Both the position numbers and the translations under genes were made by a program. 64,000 bases of DNA. Origin: Nocardioides nematodiphilus (lineage in GTDB: Bacteria; Actinomycetota; Actinomycetes; Propionibacteriales; Nocardioidaceae). Shown here one piece after another: positions 8,264 through 16,078 of this stretch (its first letter is position 1; each line of letters opens with the position of its first letter). The stretch is taken from positions 314,106 through 378,105 of the forward strand of contig NZ_JAIWOY010000004.1 in the NCBI RefSeq assembly GCF_020216525.1. The letters run 5' to 3'. Below the pieces are notes generated by a model. That model saw nothing but the letters and a program-made list of their open reading frames with translations. It was not told where the DNA came from and made no database searches.

Positions 8264-8928
8264 GAGGCGACCCTCTTCTCCAGCACGCCGAAGGCGACCA
8301 TCCGGTTGTCGGTGTGGAAGAGCTCGCTGCAGGTGGTGAGCGTGATCAGCCGCTGCCCCGGAGCCTGCGCGGGCTCGACGCCGCCGTCGGGGTTGGTCGG
8401 CAGCGGATCGGTCACCCAGCCGGCCGTGAACGGCACCACGAGCCCCGATCCGGGCGTCGTCAGGCGGTACGTGAACGTCGTCGTCCGGGTCTGCACGAGG
8501 ACCTCGTCACCGATCTTCAGCTCCGGCATCCGACGCAGCGGCTCACCGTGGGTGATCCGGTGCGCGGCGAGCGCGAAGTTGCCGACCTCACCCGGCGCGG
8601 CCGTGTGGTCGAAGTGGCCGAAGCCCGTCGCCAGCACGTCGTCCGAGGTGCCCTCGAAGACGGGCACCGCGTAGTCGGAGCCGAAGCGCGGGATCCGGAT
8701 GATCGCGGTGGCATCGCCCCACGTGGTCCGGACCGCGCCCGAGCCGCCCTGCGGTCGCGCCCACTCCCGCTCGATCTGGGTCAGCGCCTGGTCACGGTGC
8801 CGGTGCGACACCCAGGTGGTGCCCCAGAACTCCCAGCCGACGTACCCGAGCAGGCCGACGCCGACCAGGATGAGGGCGATCCCGGGCCAGAGCAGCAGCC
8901 CCCGCCGACGGGAGCGCCCGGCGCTCAC
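8260..8928 (-). CDS. Class E sortase
   Basis: 222 residues from GTG 8928, which overlaps the stop of the upstream aldo/keto reductase (GTGA). A single N-terminal membrane segment (about 12-35, LLLWPGIALILVGVGLLGYVGW) anchors an extracellular transpeptidase domain. Catalytic residues are His in AAHRITHGE, Cys in TLTTCSELFH and Arg in DNRMVAFG, in sortase order. Class E sortases of high-GC Gram-positives attach LAxTG-type proteins to peptidoglycan. No sorting-signal substrate is encoded next to it; its neighbours are metabolic and repair genes. Confidence 0.93.
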   Translation of the reverse strand: MSAGRSRRRGLLLWPGIALILVGVGLLGYVGWEFWGTTWVSHRHRDQALTQIEREWARPQGGSGAVRTTWGDATAIIRIPRFGSDYAVPVFEGTSDDVLATGFGHFDHTAAPGEVGNFALAAHRITHGEPLRRMPELKIGDEVLVQTRTTTFTYRLTTPGSGLVVPFTAGWVTDPLPTNPDGGVEPAQAPGQRLITLTTCSELFHTDNRMVAFGVLEKRVAS

Positions 8929-9923
8929 CAGCGCGGGTGGATCGCGGCGCGCAGGTGGGTGTCGTAGATGGCCCGTACGCCCGCGAGGAACTCCTCGCTG
9001 ACCGCCGGCAGCGAGCCGGCGGCGGCGTTGGCCCGGGCCTGGTCGACGTTGCGCGCGCCCGGGATCACCGTGGTGACGCCGGGCTGCTGCGCCGCCCACG
9101 CCAGTGCGGCCTGCGCGGTGCTGGCGCCGGACGGGCCGTGGGTGCGTGCGAGCTCGACGAACTCCTGCGCCGCCTGCAGCCCGACCTCGTAGTCGACGCC
9201 GGAGAACGTCTCGCCCTGGTCGAACGCCTCGCCGTGGCGGTTGTAGCTGCGGTGGTCGTTGTGCGCGAAGACCGTCTCGCGGCTGTAGCGACCCGAGAGC
9301 AGGCCGGAGGCGAGCGGCACCCGGACGATGATGCCGACGCCGGCCTCGGCCGCGGCCGGGAGGACCGCGTCGAGCGGCTTGAGCCGGAAGGCGTTGAGGA
9401 TGATCTGGACGCTCGCCGCTCCGTTGCGGATCGCGGTCAGCGCCTGGTCGCAGGTCTCCACCGATACGCCGTACGCCGCGATCGCGCCGTCGTCGACGAG
9501 CGTGCGCAGGCCGTCGTACGTCCGCTCGTCCTCGATCGTCTCGCTCGGCGGGCAGTGCAGCTGCACCAGATCGAGAGTGTCGACGCCGAGGTTGCGACGT
9601 GAGCGGTCCGTCCAGGCCCGGAAGTTGTCGAGGGTGTAGTTCTCCGGGACCTGGTCGACGCGGCGGCCCATCTTGGTCGCCACCGTCACCGGCGCCCCCG
9701 AGGACCGCAGGAAGCCGCCGATGATCTGCTCGCTGCGCCCGTCGCCGTACACGTCTGCGGTGTCGAAGAACGTCACGCCGGCCTCGAAGCTGGCCTCCAG
9801 GACGGCGCGCGCGGCGTCTTCGGTGACGTCACCCCAATCGGCGCCGAGCTGCCAGGTGCCGAGGCCGATGATCGAGACGTCCTTGCCGGTGCTGCCGAGA
9901 GTGCGCTGGTCCATACCGTCCAT
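8925..9923 (-). CDS. Aldo/keto reductase
   Basis: 332 residues, (beta/alpha)8-barrel NADPH-dependent oxidoreductase. Catalytic Asp and Tyr lie in FDTADVYGDGRSE (about 50-62), the Lys in VATKMGRR and the active-site His in VQLHCP. The C-terminal cofactor part includes VTTVIPGARN. Sequence style matches the AKR11/YajO-like group acting on sugars or aldehydes; substrate unknown. ATG 9923 (MDGMDQRTLG) was used; ATG 9914 (MDQRTLG) is an alternative. It is coupled to the sortase gene downstream and is divergent from the 9989 gene. Confidence 0.92.
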   Translation of the reverse strand: MDGMDQRTLGSTGKDVSIIGLGTWQLGADWGDVTEDAARAVLEASFEAGVTFFDTADVYGDGRSEQIIGGFLRSSGAPVTVATKMGRRVDQVPENYTLDNFRAWTDRSRRNLGVDTLDLVQLHCPPSETIEDERTYDGLRTLVDDGAIAAYGVSVETCDQALTAIRNGAASVQIILNAFRLKPLDAVLPAAAEAGVGIIVRVPLASGLLSGRYSRETVFAHNDHRSYNRHGEAFDQGETFSGVDYEVGLQAAQEFVELARTHGPSGASTAQAALAWAAQQPGVTTVIPGARNVDQARANAAAGSLPAVSEEFLAGVRAIYDTHLRAAIHPRW

Positions 9924-9988
9924 CTTGGCCGATCGGGTACAGGAGCTGGCGAAGACCCCTGGGGAAGATGCCCGTGAAGGAGGAACCG

Positions 9989-10354
9989 ATGGCTGTCACC
10001 GCATTCGGCGACCTGCCGCTCGCGGATCGCGAACGCGCCTGGGACGGCGCCGCCGCGGAGAAGCGGGTGCGCGCCTGGGCGAAGGCCGAGGACGAGCCGA
10101 ACGAGCGCTACCGCGACGCCCACGTCTGGTACGACGCCGATCGCAAGGACCGGTTCACCGCCTACAAGCTGCTCATCGCCGATGTCGTCGGCGGGCGCCT
10201 GGTCGCCGTGCCGCGAGGCGTGATGGCGGCCGGGAACGTGATGGACGGAGCACGGGGCGGCGTGGACCTGCCGAACAAGGACGTCGAGCGGGTCAAGAGC
10301 CACCTGGCGAAGTACTACAAGAAGATGGGCGACGAGCCGCCCTGGGAGCGCTGA
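9989..10354 (+). CDS. Small conserved protein with phage-head-associated-like domain
   Basis: 121 residues. An AAGGAGG (9977-9983) five bases before ATG 9989 fixes the start; the ATG at 9968 is upstream of it. Sequence features are AWDGAAAEKRVRAWA, YKLLIADVVGGRLVAVPRG, GARGGVDLPNKDVERVKSHL and YYKKMGD. I recall this domain from proteins near phage prohead proteases and from stand-alone bacterial copies. No other phage gene is near, so it looks domesticated. Acidic and soluble, with no membrane segment. Function not known. Confidence 0.8.
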   Translation: MAVTAFGDLPLADRERAWDGAAAEKRVRAWAKAEDEPNERYRDAHVWYDADRKDRFTAYKLLIADVVGGRLVAVPRGVMAAGNVMDGARGGVDLPNKDVERVKSHLAKYYKKMGDEPPWER

Positions 10355-10357
10355 GGC

Positions 10358-11053
10358 TCAGGCCGGGCGCCCTGCGACGAAGGCGGCCACCGCATCCCCG
10401 AACGCGTCGGCCCCGGCTTGCGTCGGGTGCAGCCGGTCGGGCTGATAGCCCAGACGGAGGTCGACGGTCGAGAGGTACGGGACCGCGGCGTCCTTGCTCA
10501 GCGCCGCGAGCAGGCGGTCCACCCGCGGGACGCCGGCGGCACGCGACGGTGCCATCGGCGGCCCGACCACGACGACATCGCGTCCGCGCAGGGCGGCGAT
10601 CAGCTGGTGGAAGCCGTCGGTGATCGCGGCCGACGACTGGTCGACGTCGTTGAGACCGCCCTCGACGACGACCAGGTCGGCGCCGCCCTGCACGGCCCGG
10701 TGGGCCCGCTGGAAGTAGGCCACCGGACCGCATGGCGAGGCGTAGGCGCTGAAGCCGGAGCCGGAGAAGCCGTCGACGTACACCCGCCCGGGCAGGCGCG
10801 CGGGCCAGGACCGGTCCGGGTCGGCGAGCCCCAGGCCCGCGGACCAGGAGTCGCCGATGACCACGACACGCCGACCGGTGCCGGAGACCGCTGCGGTCCG
10901 CGCGGCGTGGGCGGCGGCGAAGTCGTGGCAGCGGGCGCGCCCGATGGCGTCGGCGGCGGCGCGCGCGTGCCACGTCCGCACGCCGGTCAGCAGACCGGCG
11001 AGGAGACAGACGATGACGACCACGAAGGCCGCACGACGGACCGAGACGCGCAC
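10358..11053 (-). CDS. SGNH/GDSL-type hydrolase, membrane-anchored or secreted
   Basis: 231 residues from a GTG start. An N-terminal hydrophobic segment (about 8-24, AAFVVVIVCLLAGLLTG) is followed by the SGNH blocks in order: VVIGDSWSAG (nucleophile Ser), a Gly-containing block near GFSGSGFSAY, GGLND (Asn) and DRLHPTQAG (Asp and His). It should hydrolyse an ester of lipid or carbohydrate outside the cytoplasm. Convergent with the 9989 gene (3-bp gap), co-directional with hflX. Specificity cannot be assigned. Confidence 0.88.
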   Translation of the reverse strand: MRVSVRRAAFVVVIVCLLAGLLTGVRTWHARAAADAIGRARCHDFAAAHAARTAAVSGTGRRVVVIGDSWSAGLGLADPDRSWPARLPGRVYVDGFSGSGFSAYASPCGPVAYFQRAHRAVQGGADLVVVEGGLNDVDQSSAAITDGFHQLIAALRGRDVVVVGPPMAPSRAAGVPRVDRLLAALSKDAAVPYLSTVDLRLGYQPDRLHPTQAGADAFGDAVAAFVAGRPA

Positions 11054-11096
11054 AGGAGAAGGATGCGTTCCCTAGGCGTTCTGCGCAGCCGAATCG

Positions 11097-12569
11097 TCAG
11101 ATCGCGTACGCGGCGAGCTCGCCGGCGAGATCCTCGTTGGCGCGACCCTTGATCTCGGTGCCCTCGCCGGTGTGCTCGAGGGAGTCGATCTCGCCCTGCT
11201 GGTGGATCGCGTTGACCAGGTCGCCTCGCCCGTACGGCAGCAGCACGTGGAACGCGACGCCCGGACGGGGCAGGTCGGTCTCGATGGCGCGGATCGCCTC
11301 GGCGATGCCCTCGCCGGTCTTGGCCGAGACGACGACCGAGTGCGGTTCGGCGCGCTGCAGGCGCTGCACCACGACGGGGTCGGCGGCGTCGGCCTTGTTG
11401 ATCACGACGAGCTCGGGCACCTGGGAGGCGCCGATCTCGGCGAAGACCTCGCGGACGGCGGAGAGCTGGCCCTCCGGGTCCGGGTGCGAGCCGTCGACGA
11501 CGTGCACGATCAGGTCGGCATCCGCGACCTCCTCCAGCGTCGAGCGGAAGGCCTCGACGAGCTGGTGGGGCAGGTGCCGGACGAAGCCGACGGTGTCGGA
11601 CATCGTGTAGACGCGGCCGTCGGCGGTGGTGGTGCGCCGCGTGGTCGGGTCGAGGGTGGCGAAGAGGGCGTCCTCGACGAGCACGCCGGCGTCGGTGAGC
11701 CGGTTGAGCAGCGACGACTTGCCGGCGTTGGTGTAGCCGGCGATCGCGACCGCGGGGATCTGGTTGCGACGACGGGTGGCCCGCTTGATGTCGCGGGTGC
11801 CCTTCATCTCCTTGAGCTCGCGGCGGAGCTTGGCGATCTTGTCGTTGATCCGACGACGGTCGGTCTCGATCTTGGTCTCACCGGGGCCACGTCCACCGAT
11901 GCCGACGCCGTTGGCCGCACGACCGCCGACCTGGCGCGACAGGTTGCCACCCCAACCACGAAGACGCTGCTTCATGTAGCTGAGCTGGGCCAGCTCGACC
12001 TGCGCCTGGCCCTCCTTGGACTTCGCGTGCTGGGCAAAGATGTCGAGGATCAGCGCGGTCCGGTCGACGACCTTGACCTTGACCTTGTCCTCGAGGTTCC
12101 TGAGCTGCGAGGGAGCGAGCTCGCCGTCGCAGATGACGGTGTCGGCGCCGGTGGCCTGGACGATCTCGCGGATCGCCTCCACCTTGCCGCGCCCGACGTA
12201 GGTGGCCGGGTCGGGTGCCTGCCGGCGCTGGTAGATCGCCTCGAGCACCTCCGAGCCGGCGGTCTCGGCGAGCAGCGCGAGCTCGGCCAGGGAGTTCTCG
12301 GCGTCCTGCGTGGTGCCGCTGGTCCACACGCCGACGAGGACGACCTTCTCCAGACGGAGCTGGCGGTACTCGACCTCGGTGATGTCCTCGAGCTCGGTGC
12401 GCAGGTTCGCGACACGGCGAAGCGCGTGGCGCTCGGCGAGCTCGATGGCGCCGAGGGTCTGCTCCTCGGGGTCCTCGTCGTCATAGCCGGCGTCGAGGGC
12501 GTCCGTGTCGTCCCAGCCGGCGGTGTCCTCGAGCTCGTTCTCGAGGCTGAAGTCAGATGCGTTAGTCAT
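11097..12569 (-). CDS. hflX: GTPase HflX
   Basis: 490 residues. HflX is a ribosome-binding GTPase that splits stalled 70S ribosomes after stress. The N-terminal HflX domain (about 60-270) has YVGRGKVEAI and GGRGPGETKIETDRR. The GTPase domain from about 275 has Walker A GYTNAGKSSL, switch II DTVGF, NKAD and SAKTG. An acidic extension of about 45 residues precedes the family domain, common in actinobacteria. The dapF-miaA-miaB neighbourhood is also typical. Confidence 0.96.
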   Translation of the reverse strand: MTNASDFSLENELEDTAGWDDTDALDAGYDDEDPEEQTLGAIELAERHALRRVANLRTELEDITEVEYRQLRLEKVVLVGVWTSGTTQDAENSLAELALLAETAGSEVLEAIYQRRQAPDPATYVGRGKVEAIREIVQATGADTVICDGELAPSQLRNLEDKVKVKVVDRTALILDIFAQHAKSKEGQAQVELAQLSYMKQRLRGWGGNLSRQVGGRAANGVGIGGRGPGETKIETDRRRINDKIAKLRRELKEMKGTRDIKRATRRRNQIPAVAIAGYTNAGKSSLLNRLTDAGVLVEDALFATLDPTTRRTTTADGRVYTMSDTVGFVRHLPHQLVEAFRSTLEEVADADLIVHVVDGSHPDPEGQLSAVREVFAEIGASQVPELVVINKADAADPVVVQRLQRAEPHSVVVSAKTGEGIAEAIRAIETDLPRPGVAFHVLLPYGRGDLVNAIHQQGEIDSLEHTGEGTEIKGRANEDLAGELAAYAI

Positions 12570-12578
12570 ACAGCATCA

Positions 12579-12584
12579 AGAGTA
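12579..12584 (-). promoter_or_regulatory. -10 box of hflX
   Basis: TACTCT on the minus strand ends 9 nt before the hflX ATG (12569); no clear -35. Predicted leader is 0-3 nt. Confidence 0.45.
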
Positions 12585-12645
12585 CGGCGGTACGCCAGCG
12601 ATTAACCGATCGCGGACGCACCGCCGTGGCGGGGTGGGGCAACGA

Positions 12646-13422
12646 TCACTTGGGAGGCATCCGGATGCCGCCGTCGACGCGGACGACCTCGGCGTTCATG
12701 TAGTCGTTGGTCAGCAGCTCGATCACCATGGAGGCGAGCTCGTCGCCGGTGCCGAGGCGCTTGGGGAAGAGCACGTTGGACCCGAGGTTGGCCTTGAAGG
12801 CGTCGGACTCGGGGCCGGTGCCGTAGATCGGGGTGTCGATCAGACCGGGCGCGACCACGTTGAGCCGGATGCCGGAGGCGGCGAGGTCGCGCGCGACCGG
12901 GAGGTTCATGCCGACGACGCCGCCCTTGGAGGCGGAGTAGGCGGCCTGGCCGATCTGGCCGTCGAAGGCCGCGACCGACGCCATGTTGACGATCGCGCCG
13001 CGCTGGCCGTTCTCGTCGGGCTCGTTGCGGCTCATCACGGTGGCGGCCTGGCGGGTCATGTCGAAGGTGCCGATGAGGTTGATCTCGATGACCTTGCGGA
13101 AGGCGCCGAGGTCGAAGGCCGAGGAGATCTGGCCGTCGCGACCGATGGTGCGGGTCGCCCAGCCGATGCCGGCGGAGTTGACGCACGCCTTGAGCGGCGC
13201 GATCTGGGCGGCCTGCTCGACCGCGGCGGTGATCTGGTCGGTGTTGGTGACGTCGACCTGCGCGAACACGCCCTTCACCTCCTCCGCCAGGGCCTCGCCC
13301 TTGTCGGCCTGGAGGTCGGCGATGATCACGGTCGCGCCACGGGCGGCGAGCTGGCGTACGCACGCGGCGCCGATGCCGCTGGCGCCGCCGGTGACGATGG
13401 CAGTGCTGTTGGTGAGGTCCAT
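12646..13422 (-). CDS. SDR family oxidoreductase (3-hydroxyacyl-CoA dehydrogenase type 2-like)
   Basis: 258 residues. Classical short-chain dehydrogenase with TGGASGIG near residue 12, NSAG near 90, Ser in NMAS and catalytic YSASKGG near 165. Insertions such as NEPDENGQRGAIVNMAS and the C-terminal GGIRMPPK resemble the HSD10-like group that oxidises 3-hydroxyacyl-CoA or hydroxysteroids. The ATG lies 6 nt from a TAGGGT -10 box. It lies upstream of hflX on the same strand with a 76-bp gap and may be independent. Confidence 0.88.
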   Translation of the reverse strand: MDLTNSTAIVTGGASGIGAACVRQLAARGATVIIADLQADKGEALAEEVKGVFAQVDVTNTDQITAAVEQAAQIAPLKACVNSAGIGWATRTIGRDGQISSAFDLGAFRKVIEINLIGTFDMTRQAATVMSRNEPDENGQRGAIVNMASVAAFDGQIGQAAYSASKGGVVGMNLPVARDLAASGIRLNVVAPGLIDTPIYGTGPESDAFKANLGSNVLFPKRLGTGDELASMVIELLTNDYMNAEVVRVDGGIRMPPK

Positions 13423-13428
13423 GCTCGG

Positions 13429-13434
13429 ACCCTA
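13429..13434 (-). promoter_or_regulatory. -10 box of the 12646-13422 SDR gene
   Basis: TAGGGT on the minus strand, 6 nt before ATG 13422; predicted leaderless start. Confidence 0.5.
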
Positions 13435-13554
13435 ACAGCGCGACTGTCAGCATGGAACGGCCATCAGCGGCCGAGTACGACCCCGCTCAGGACCGTGCCC
13501 GACGCCGCCGGGACATGTCGGGACGACGTCGTGGCCGGCCGCGGCCCGCGCAGG

Positions 13555-13560
13555 TACGGT
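13555..13560 (+). promoter_or_regulatory. -10 box of the 13567 lipoprotein gene
   Basis: TACGGT six bases before the GTG at 13567; predicted leaderless transcript and support for that start. Confidence 0.5.
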
Positions 13561-13566
13561 CGTGGG

Positions 13567-14484
13567 GTGCAGCTCATCTCCCCGATCCGCCTGATCGCCG
13601 CCACCGGATTGGTCGCGGCGGCCACCGCCTGCGGCTCCGTGACATCGTCGACCGCCGCCCCGAGCGCATCCCCGCCGTCAACGTCCGCGTCGGCGTCGGC
13701 CGCGCCGCGACCGGTCGACAAGGTCATCGTGTTCGTGGTCGAGAACCACTCGCTGGCCCAGATGCAGGCGGGCATGCCGAGGACGTACGCCTTCGCCAAG
13801 CGCCACTCGTACGCCACGAACTACTCGGCGATCCAGCACCCGTCGCTGCCCAACTACATCGCGATCGCGGCCGGCAGCACCCTCGGCGTCAACGACGACG
13901 CCAACCCGTCGGCCCACCGGCTGACCGGCAGCAACGTGTTCCGCCAGGCGCGGCGGCAGCACCGGACCGCACGGACGTACGCCGACGCGATGCCGCACCG
14001 CTGCGCGCTCACCAACGCCGGGACCTACGCCGTGCGGCACAACCCGTGGACCTACTTCACGCCCGATCGCGCGGCCTGCCGCCGCAACGACGTCCCGGCG
14101 ACGCGGCTGGCGCACGACGCCGCGACCGGCACGCTGCCGAACCTCGGCTTCGTCATCCCGGACGTCATCCACGACGCGCACGACGGCACCCTCGCCCAGG
14201 CCGACGCCTGGATCTCCTCCCGGATCGCCTCCCTCACCGCGGGTCCGGACTGGCGCTCGGGCCGGCTCGCGATCGTCGTCACCGCCGACGAGGACGACCA
14301 CAGCGCCGGCAACAAGGTGCTCACCGTGGTGGCGACCAGGGGTCAGCACCGGCGCGTGGTCACCACGCCGCTCAACCACTACTCGCTGACCGGGTTCCTC
14401 GAGGACGTCATCGGCGCCAAGCACCTGCGCCACGCGCGCACCGCGCCGTCGCTGACGAAGGCCTTCGGGGTCTCCGTCGGCTGA
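13567..14484 (+). CDS. Secreted lipoprotein, phosphoesterase / acid phosphatase-like
   Basis: 305 residues from GTG 13567. A hydrophobic leader ends in a lipobox-like AAATAC with the lipid Cys near residue 19, then a Ser/Thr/Pro/Ala-rich spacer of about 25 residues, then the catalytic domain. VIVFVVENHSLAQM, YSAIQHPSLPNYIAIAAGS and ITSTADEDDHS-like VVTADEDDHSAGN match the alkaline-phosphatase-superfamily phosphoesterases related to phospholipase C/AcpA, with metal ligands in the E-N, H-P-S-L-P-N-Y and D-E-D-D-H blocks. It probably cleaves phosphate esters outside the cell. The S/T-rich spacer could be O-mannosylated. Confidence 0.82.
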   Translation: MQLISPIRLIAATGLVAAATACGSVTSSTAAPSASPPSTSASASAAPRPVDKVIVFVVENHSLAQMQAGMPRTYAFAKRHSYATNYSAIQHPSLPNYIAIAAGSTLGVNDDANPSAHRLTGSNVFRQARRQHRTARTYADAMPHRCALTNAGTYAVRHNPWTYFTPDRAACRRNDVPATRLAHDAATGTLPNLGFVIPDVIHDAHDGTLAQADAWISSRIASLTAGPDWRSGRLAIVVTADEDDHSAGNKVLTVVATRGQHRRVVTTPLNHYSLTGFLEDVIGAKHLRHARTAPSLTKAFGVSVG

Positions 14485-14493
14485 CGCCCCCGC

Positions 14494-15342
14494 CTAGAGC
14501 GAGGTCGTGCCGCTGGCGACGAGCGCCGCGGGGCCGGTGAGCAGGGCGTGGCCCGCCTCGCTCCAGGTGACCGTGAGCCGGCCGCCGGGGACGTCGACGG
14601 TGTAGGTGGAGCCGTCCGCGACGTGTCCGTCGGCCTCCATGATCGCCACCGCGGTCGCACCGATGCCCGTACCGCAGGAGCGGGTCTCGCCGACGCCACG
14701 CTCGTGCACGCGCATGCTGAGGTGCGCCTCGCCTGCCCGCTCGACCAGCTCGACGTTGACGCCGTGCGGGTAGGTCGCGGCGTCGAAGGCCGGCTGGCGG
14801 GTCAGGTCGACGTCGTCCACCCGGACGTCGCCGTCGTCGAGCAGCGCGACCGCGTGCGGGTTGCCCATGTCGACGTGGCGCGCCTTCCAGGTGCGCCCGG
14901 TGTCCCCGTCGATCCCGATCTCCGTCCAGCCGAGGAGCTGCGGGGCGCCGAGGTCGACGGTCCACAGCTCGCCGTCGAAGGTGAGGGTCTTGTCGCCGGC
15001 GCGGGTCGCGATGGTGATCTCGTCGCTGGTGTCGAGCCCGCTGTCGCGCAGGTAGGCGGCGAAGGCGCGGGTGCCGTTGCCGCACATCTCCGCGATGGAC
15101 CCGTCGGCGTTGCGGTAGTCCATGAACCACGTCGCCGAGGAGGTCGGCGCGCCCGGCCAGGTGGCGTCGTAGGAGGCCGTACGGATGACGCGGAGCACAC
15201 CGTCGCCGCCGATGCCGGCGTGCCGGTCGCACAGCGCTCGTACGCGGGCGTCCGCGAGCGGCCCGTGGACGCTGCCGTCGGGATCGGGCAGGACGACGAA
15301 GTCGTTCTCGGTGGCGTGCGCCTTGATGAATGCGTAGCCCAT
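14494..15342 (-). CDS. dapF: Diaminopimelate epimerase
   Basis: 282 residues. Converts LL- to meso-diaminopimelate for lysine and peptidoglycan, using two Cys acid/base residues. Both are visible: MCGNGTRAFAAYL near residue 90 and SCGTGIGATAVA near 225. Other blocks are KAHATENDFVVL at the N-terminus, GIGGDGVL and MGNPHAV. The ATG overlaps the stop of the PPOX gene (TGATG), so the two are coupled. dapF near hflX and miaA is standard in actinobacteria; the PPOX insertion upstream is less usual. Confidence 0.97.
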   Translation of the reverse strand: MGYAFIKAHATENDFVVLPDPDGSVHGPLADARVRALCDRHAGIGGDGVLRVIRTASYDATWPGAPTSSATWFMDYRNADGSIAEMCGNGTRAFAAYLRDSGLDTSDEITIATRAGDKTLTFDGELWTVDLGAPQLLGWTEIGIDGDTGRTWKARHVDMGNPHAVALLDDGDVRVDDVDLTRQPAFDAATYPHGVNVELVERAGEAHLSMRVHERGVGETRSCGTGIGATAVAIMEADGHVADGSTYTVDVPGGRLTVTWSEAGHALLTGPAALVASGTTSL

Positions 15343-15959
15343 CAGTAGAGCCCCTTCGTGTAGGCCTCGCCGTAGTAGGCGTCGAGCTCCTCGATCGTCC
15401 CGGGTGCGTTCTCGAACGTCTTCGCGATCACCGCGCGCCGCGGGATCCGCGCATCCGGCGCCCAGGTCTCGTGCTCCCACAGCCCGCTGCGCAGGAACGC
15501 CTTGGCACAGTGGAAGAAGATCTGCTCGATCTCGACGACCATCGCCAGGATCGGCCGCTTGTCCCGCACGCTCATCGCGTCGAAGAAGTCGGCGTCGCGC
15601 ACCAGCTGCGCGCGGCCGTTGATCCGCAGCGTGTCGCTGCGGCCCGGGATGACGAAGATCAGCCCGACGTACGGGTTCGCGAGGACGTTGAGGTAGCCGT
15701 CGGCGCGCTTGTTGCCGGGTCGCTCGGCGATGGCGATCGTGGTGTCGTCGATGACGTGGACCAGCGAGCCGGCGGGGTCGCCCTTCGGACTGGCGTCGAG
15801 GCGACCGTCGGCGTCGCTCGTGGCGAGCACGCAGAACGGGCTGGCCGCGAGCCAGTCGCGATCGATGTCGAGGAGCCGTGTGCGCTCCTTGTTGACCGCG
15901 CGCTCGTTGGGCTCGCCGAGCAGGGAGCGCAGCTCGTCGGCGGTGTCGATCGGGGTCAC
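15342..15959 (-). CDS. Pyridoxamine 5'-phosphate oxidase family flavoprotein
   Basis: 205 residues from a GTG start. A split-barrel FMN-binding fold of the PPOX superfamily: FCVLATSDADGRLDASPKGD near residue 42, AERPGNKRADGYLN near 78, and IFVIPGRSDTLRINGRA, a strand arrangement typical of the MSMEG_1061-type subgroup. It probably reduces a cofactor or metabolite with FMN; the true substrate is unknown. Probably first gene of a coupled two-gene unit with dapF, read from a leaderless promoter 6 nt upstream. Confidence 0.82.
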   Translation of the reverse strand: MTPIDTADELRSLLGEPNERAVNKERTRLLDIDRDWLAASPFCVLATSDADGRLDASPKGDPAGSLVHVIDDTTIAIAERPGNKRADGYLNVLANPYVGLIFVIPGRSDTLRINGRAQLVRDADFFDAMSVRDKRPILAMVVEIEQIFFHCAKAFLRSGLWEHETWAPDARIPRRAVIAKTFENAPGTIEELDAYYGEAYTKGLY

Positions 15960-15965
15960 GCGCCA

Positions 15966-15971
15966 AGCGTA
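15966..15971 (-). promoter_or_regulatory. -10 box of PPOX-dapF unit
   Basis: TACGCT on the minus strand, 6 nt before GTG 15959; predicted leaderless. Confidence 0.5.
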
Positions 15972-16078
15972 GGCGACCGCGCGAGCGACGGCGCCGAGCG
16001 CGGATCGAGCTCCGGCCACCGGCCGCCAGTGCGGGCGCGGGGCTACTCCGGCGCACCCCGCCGGCCCTCCGCCCGGCT

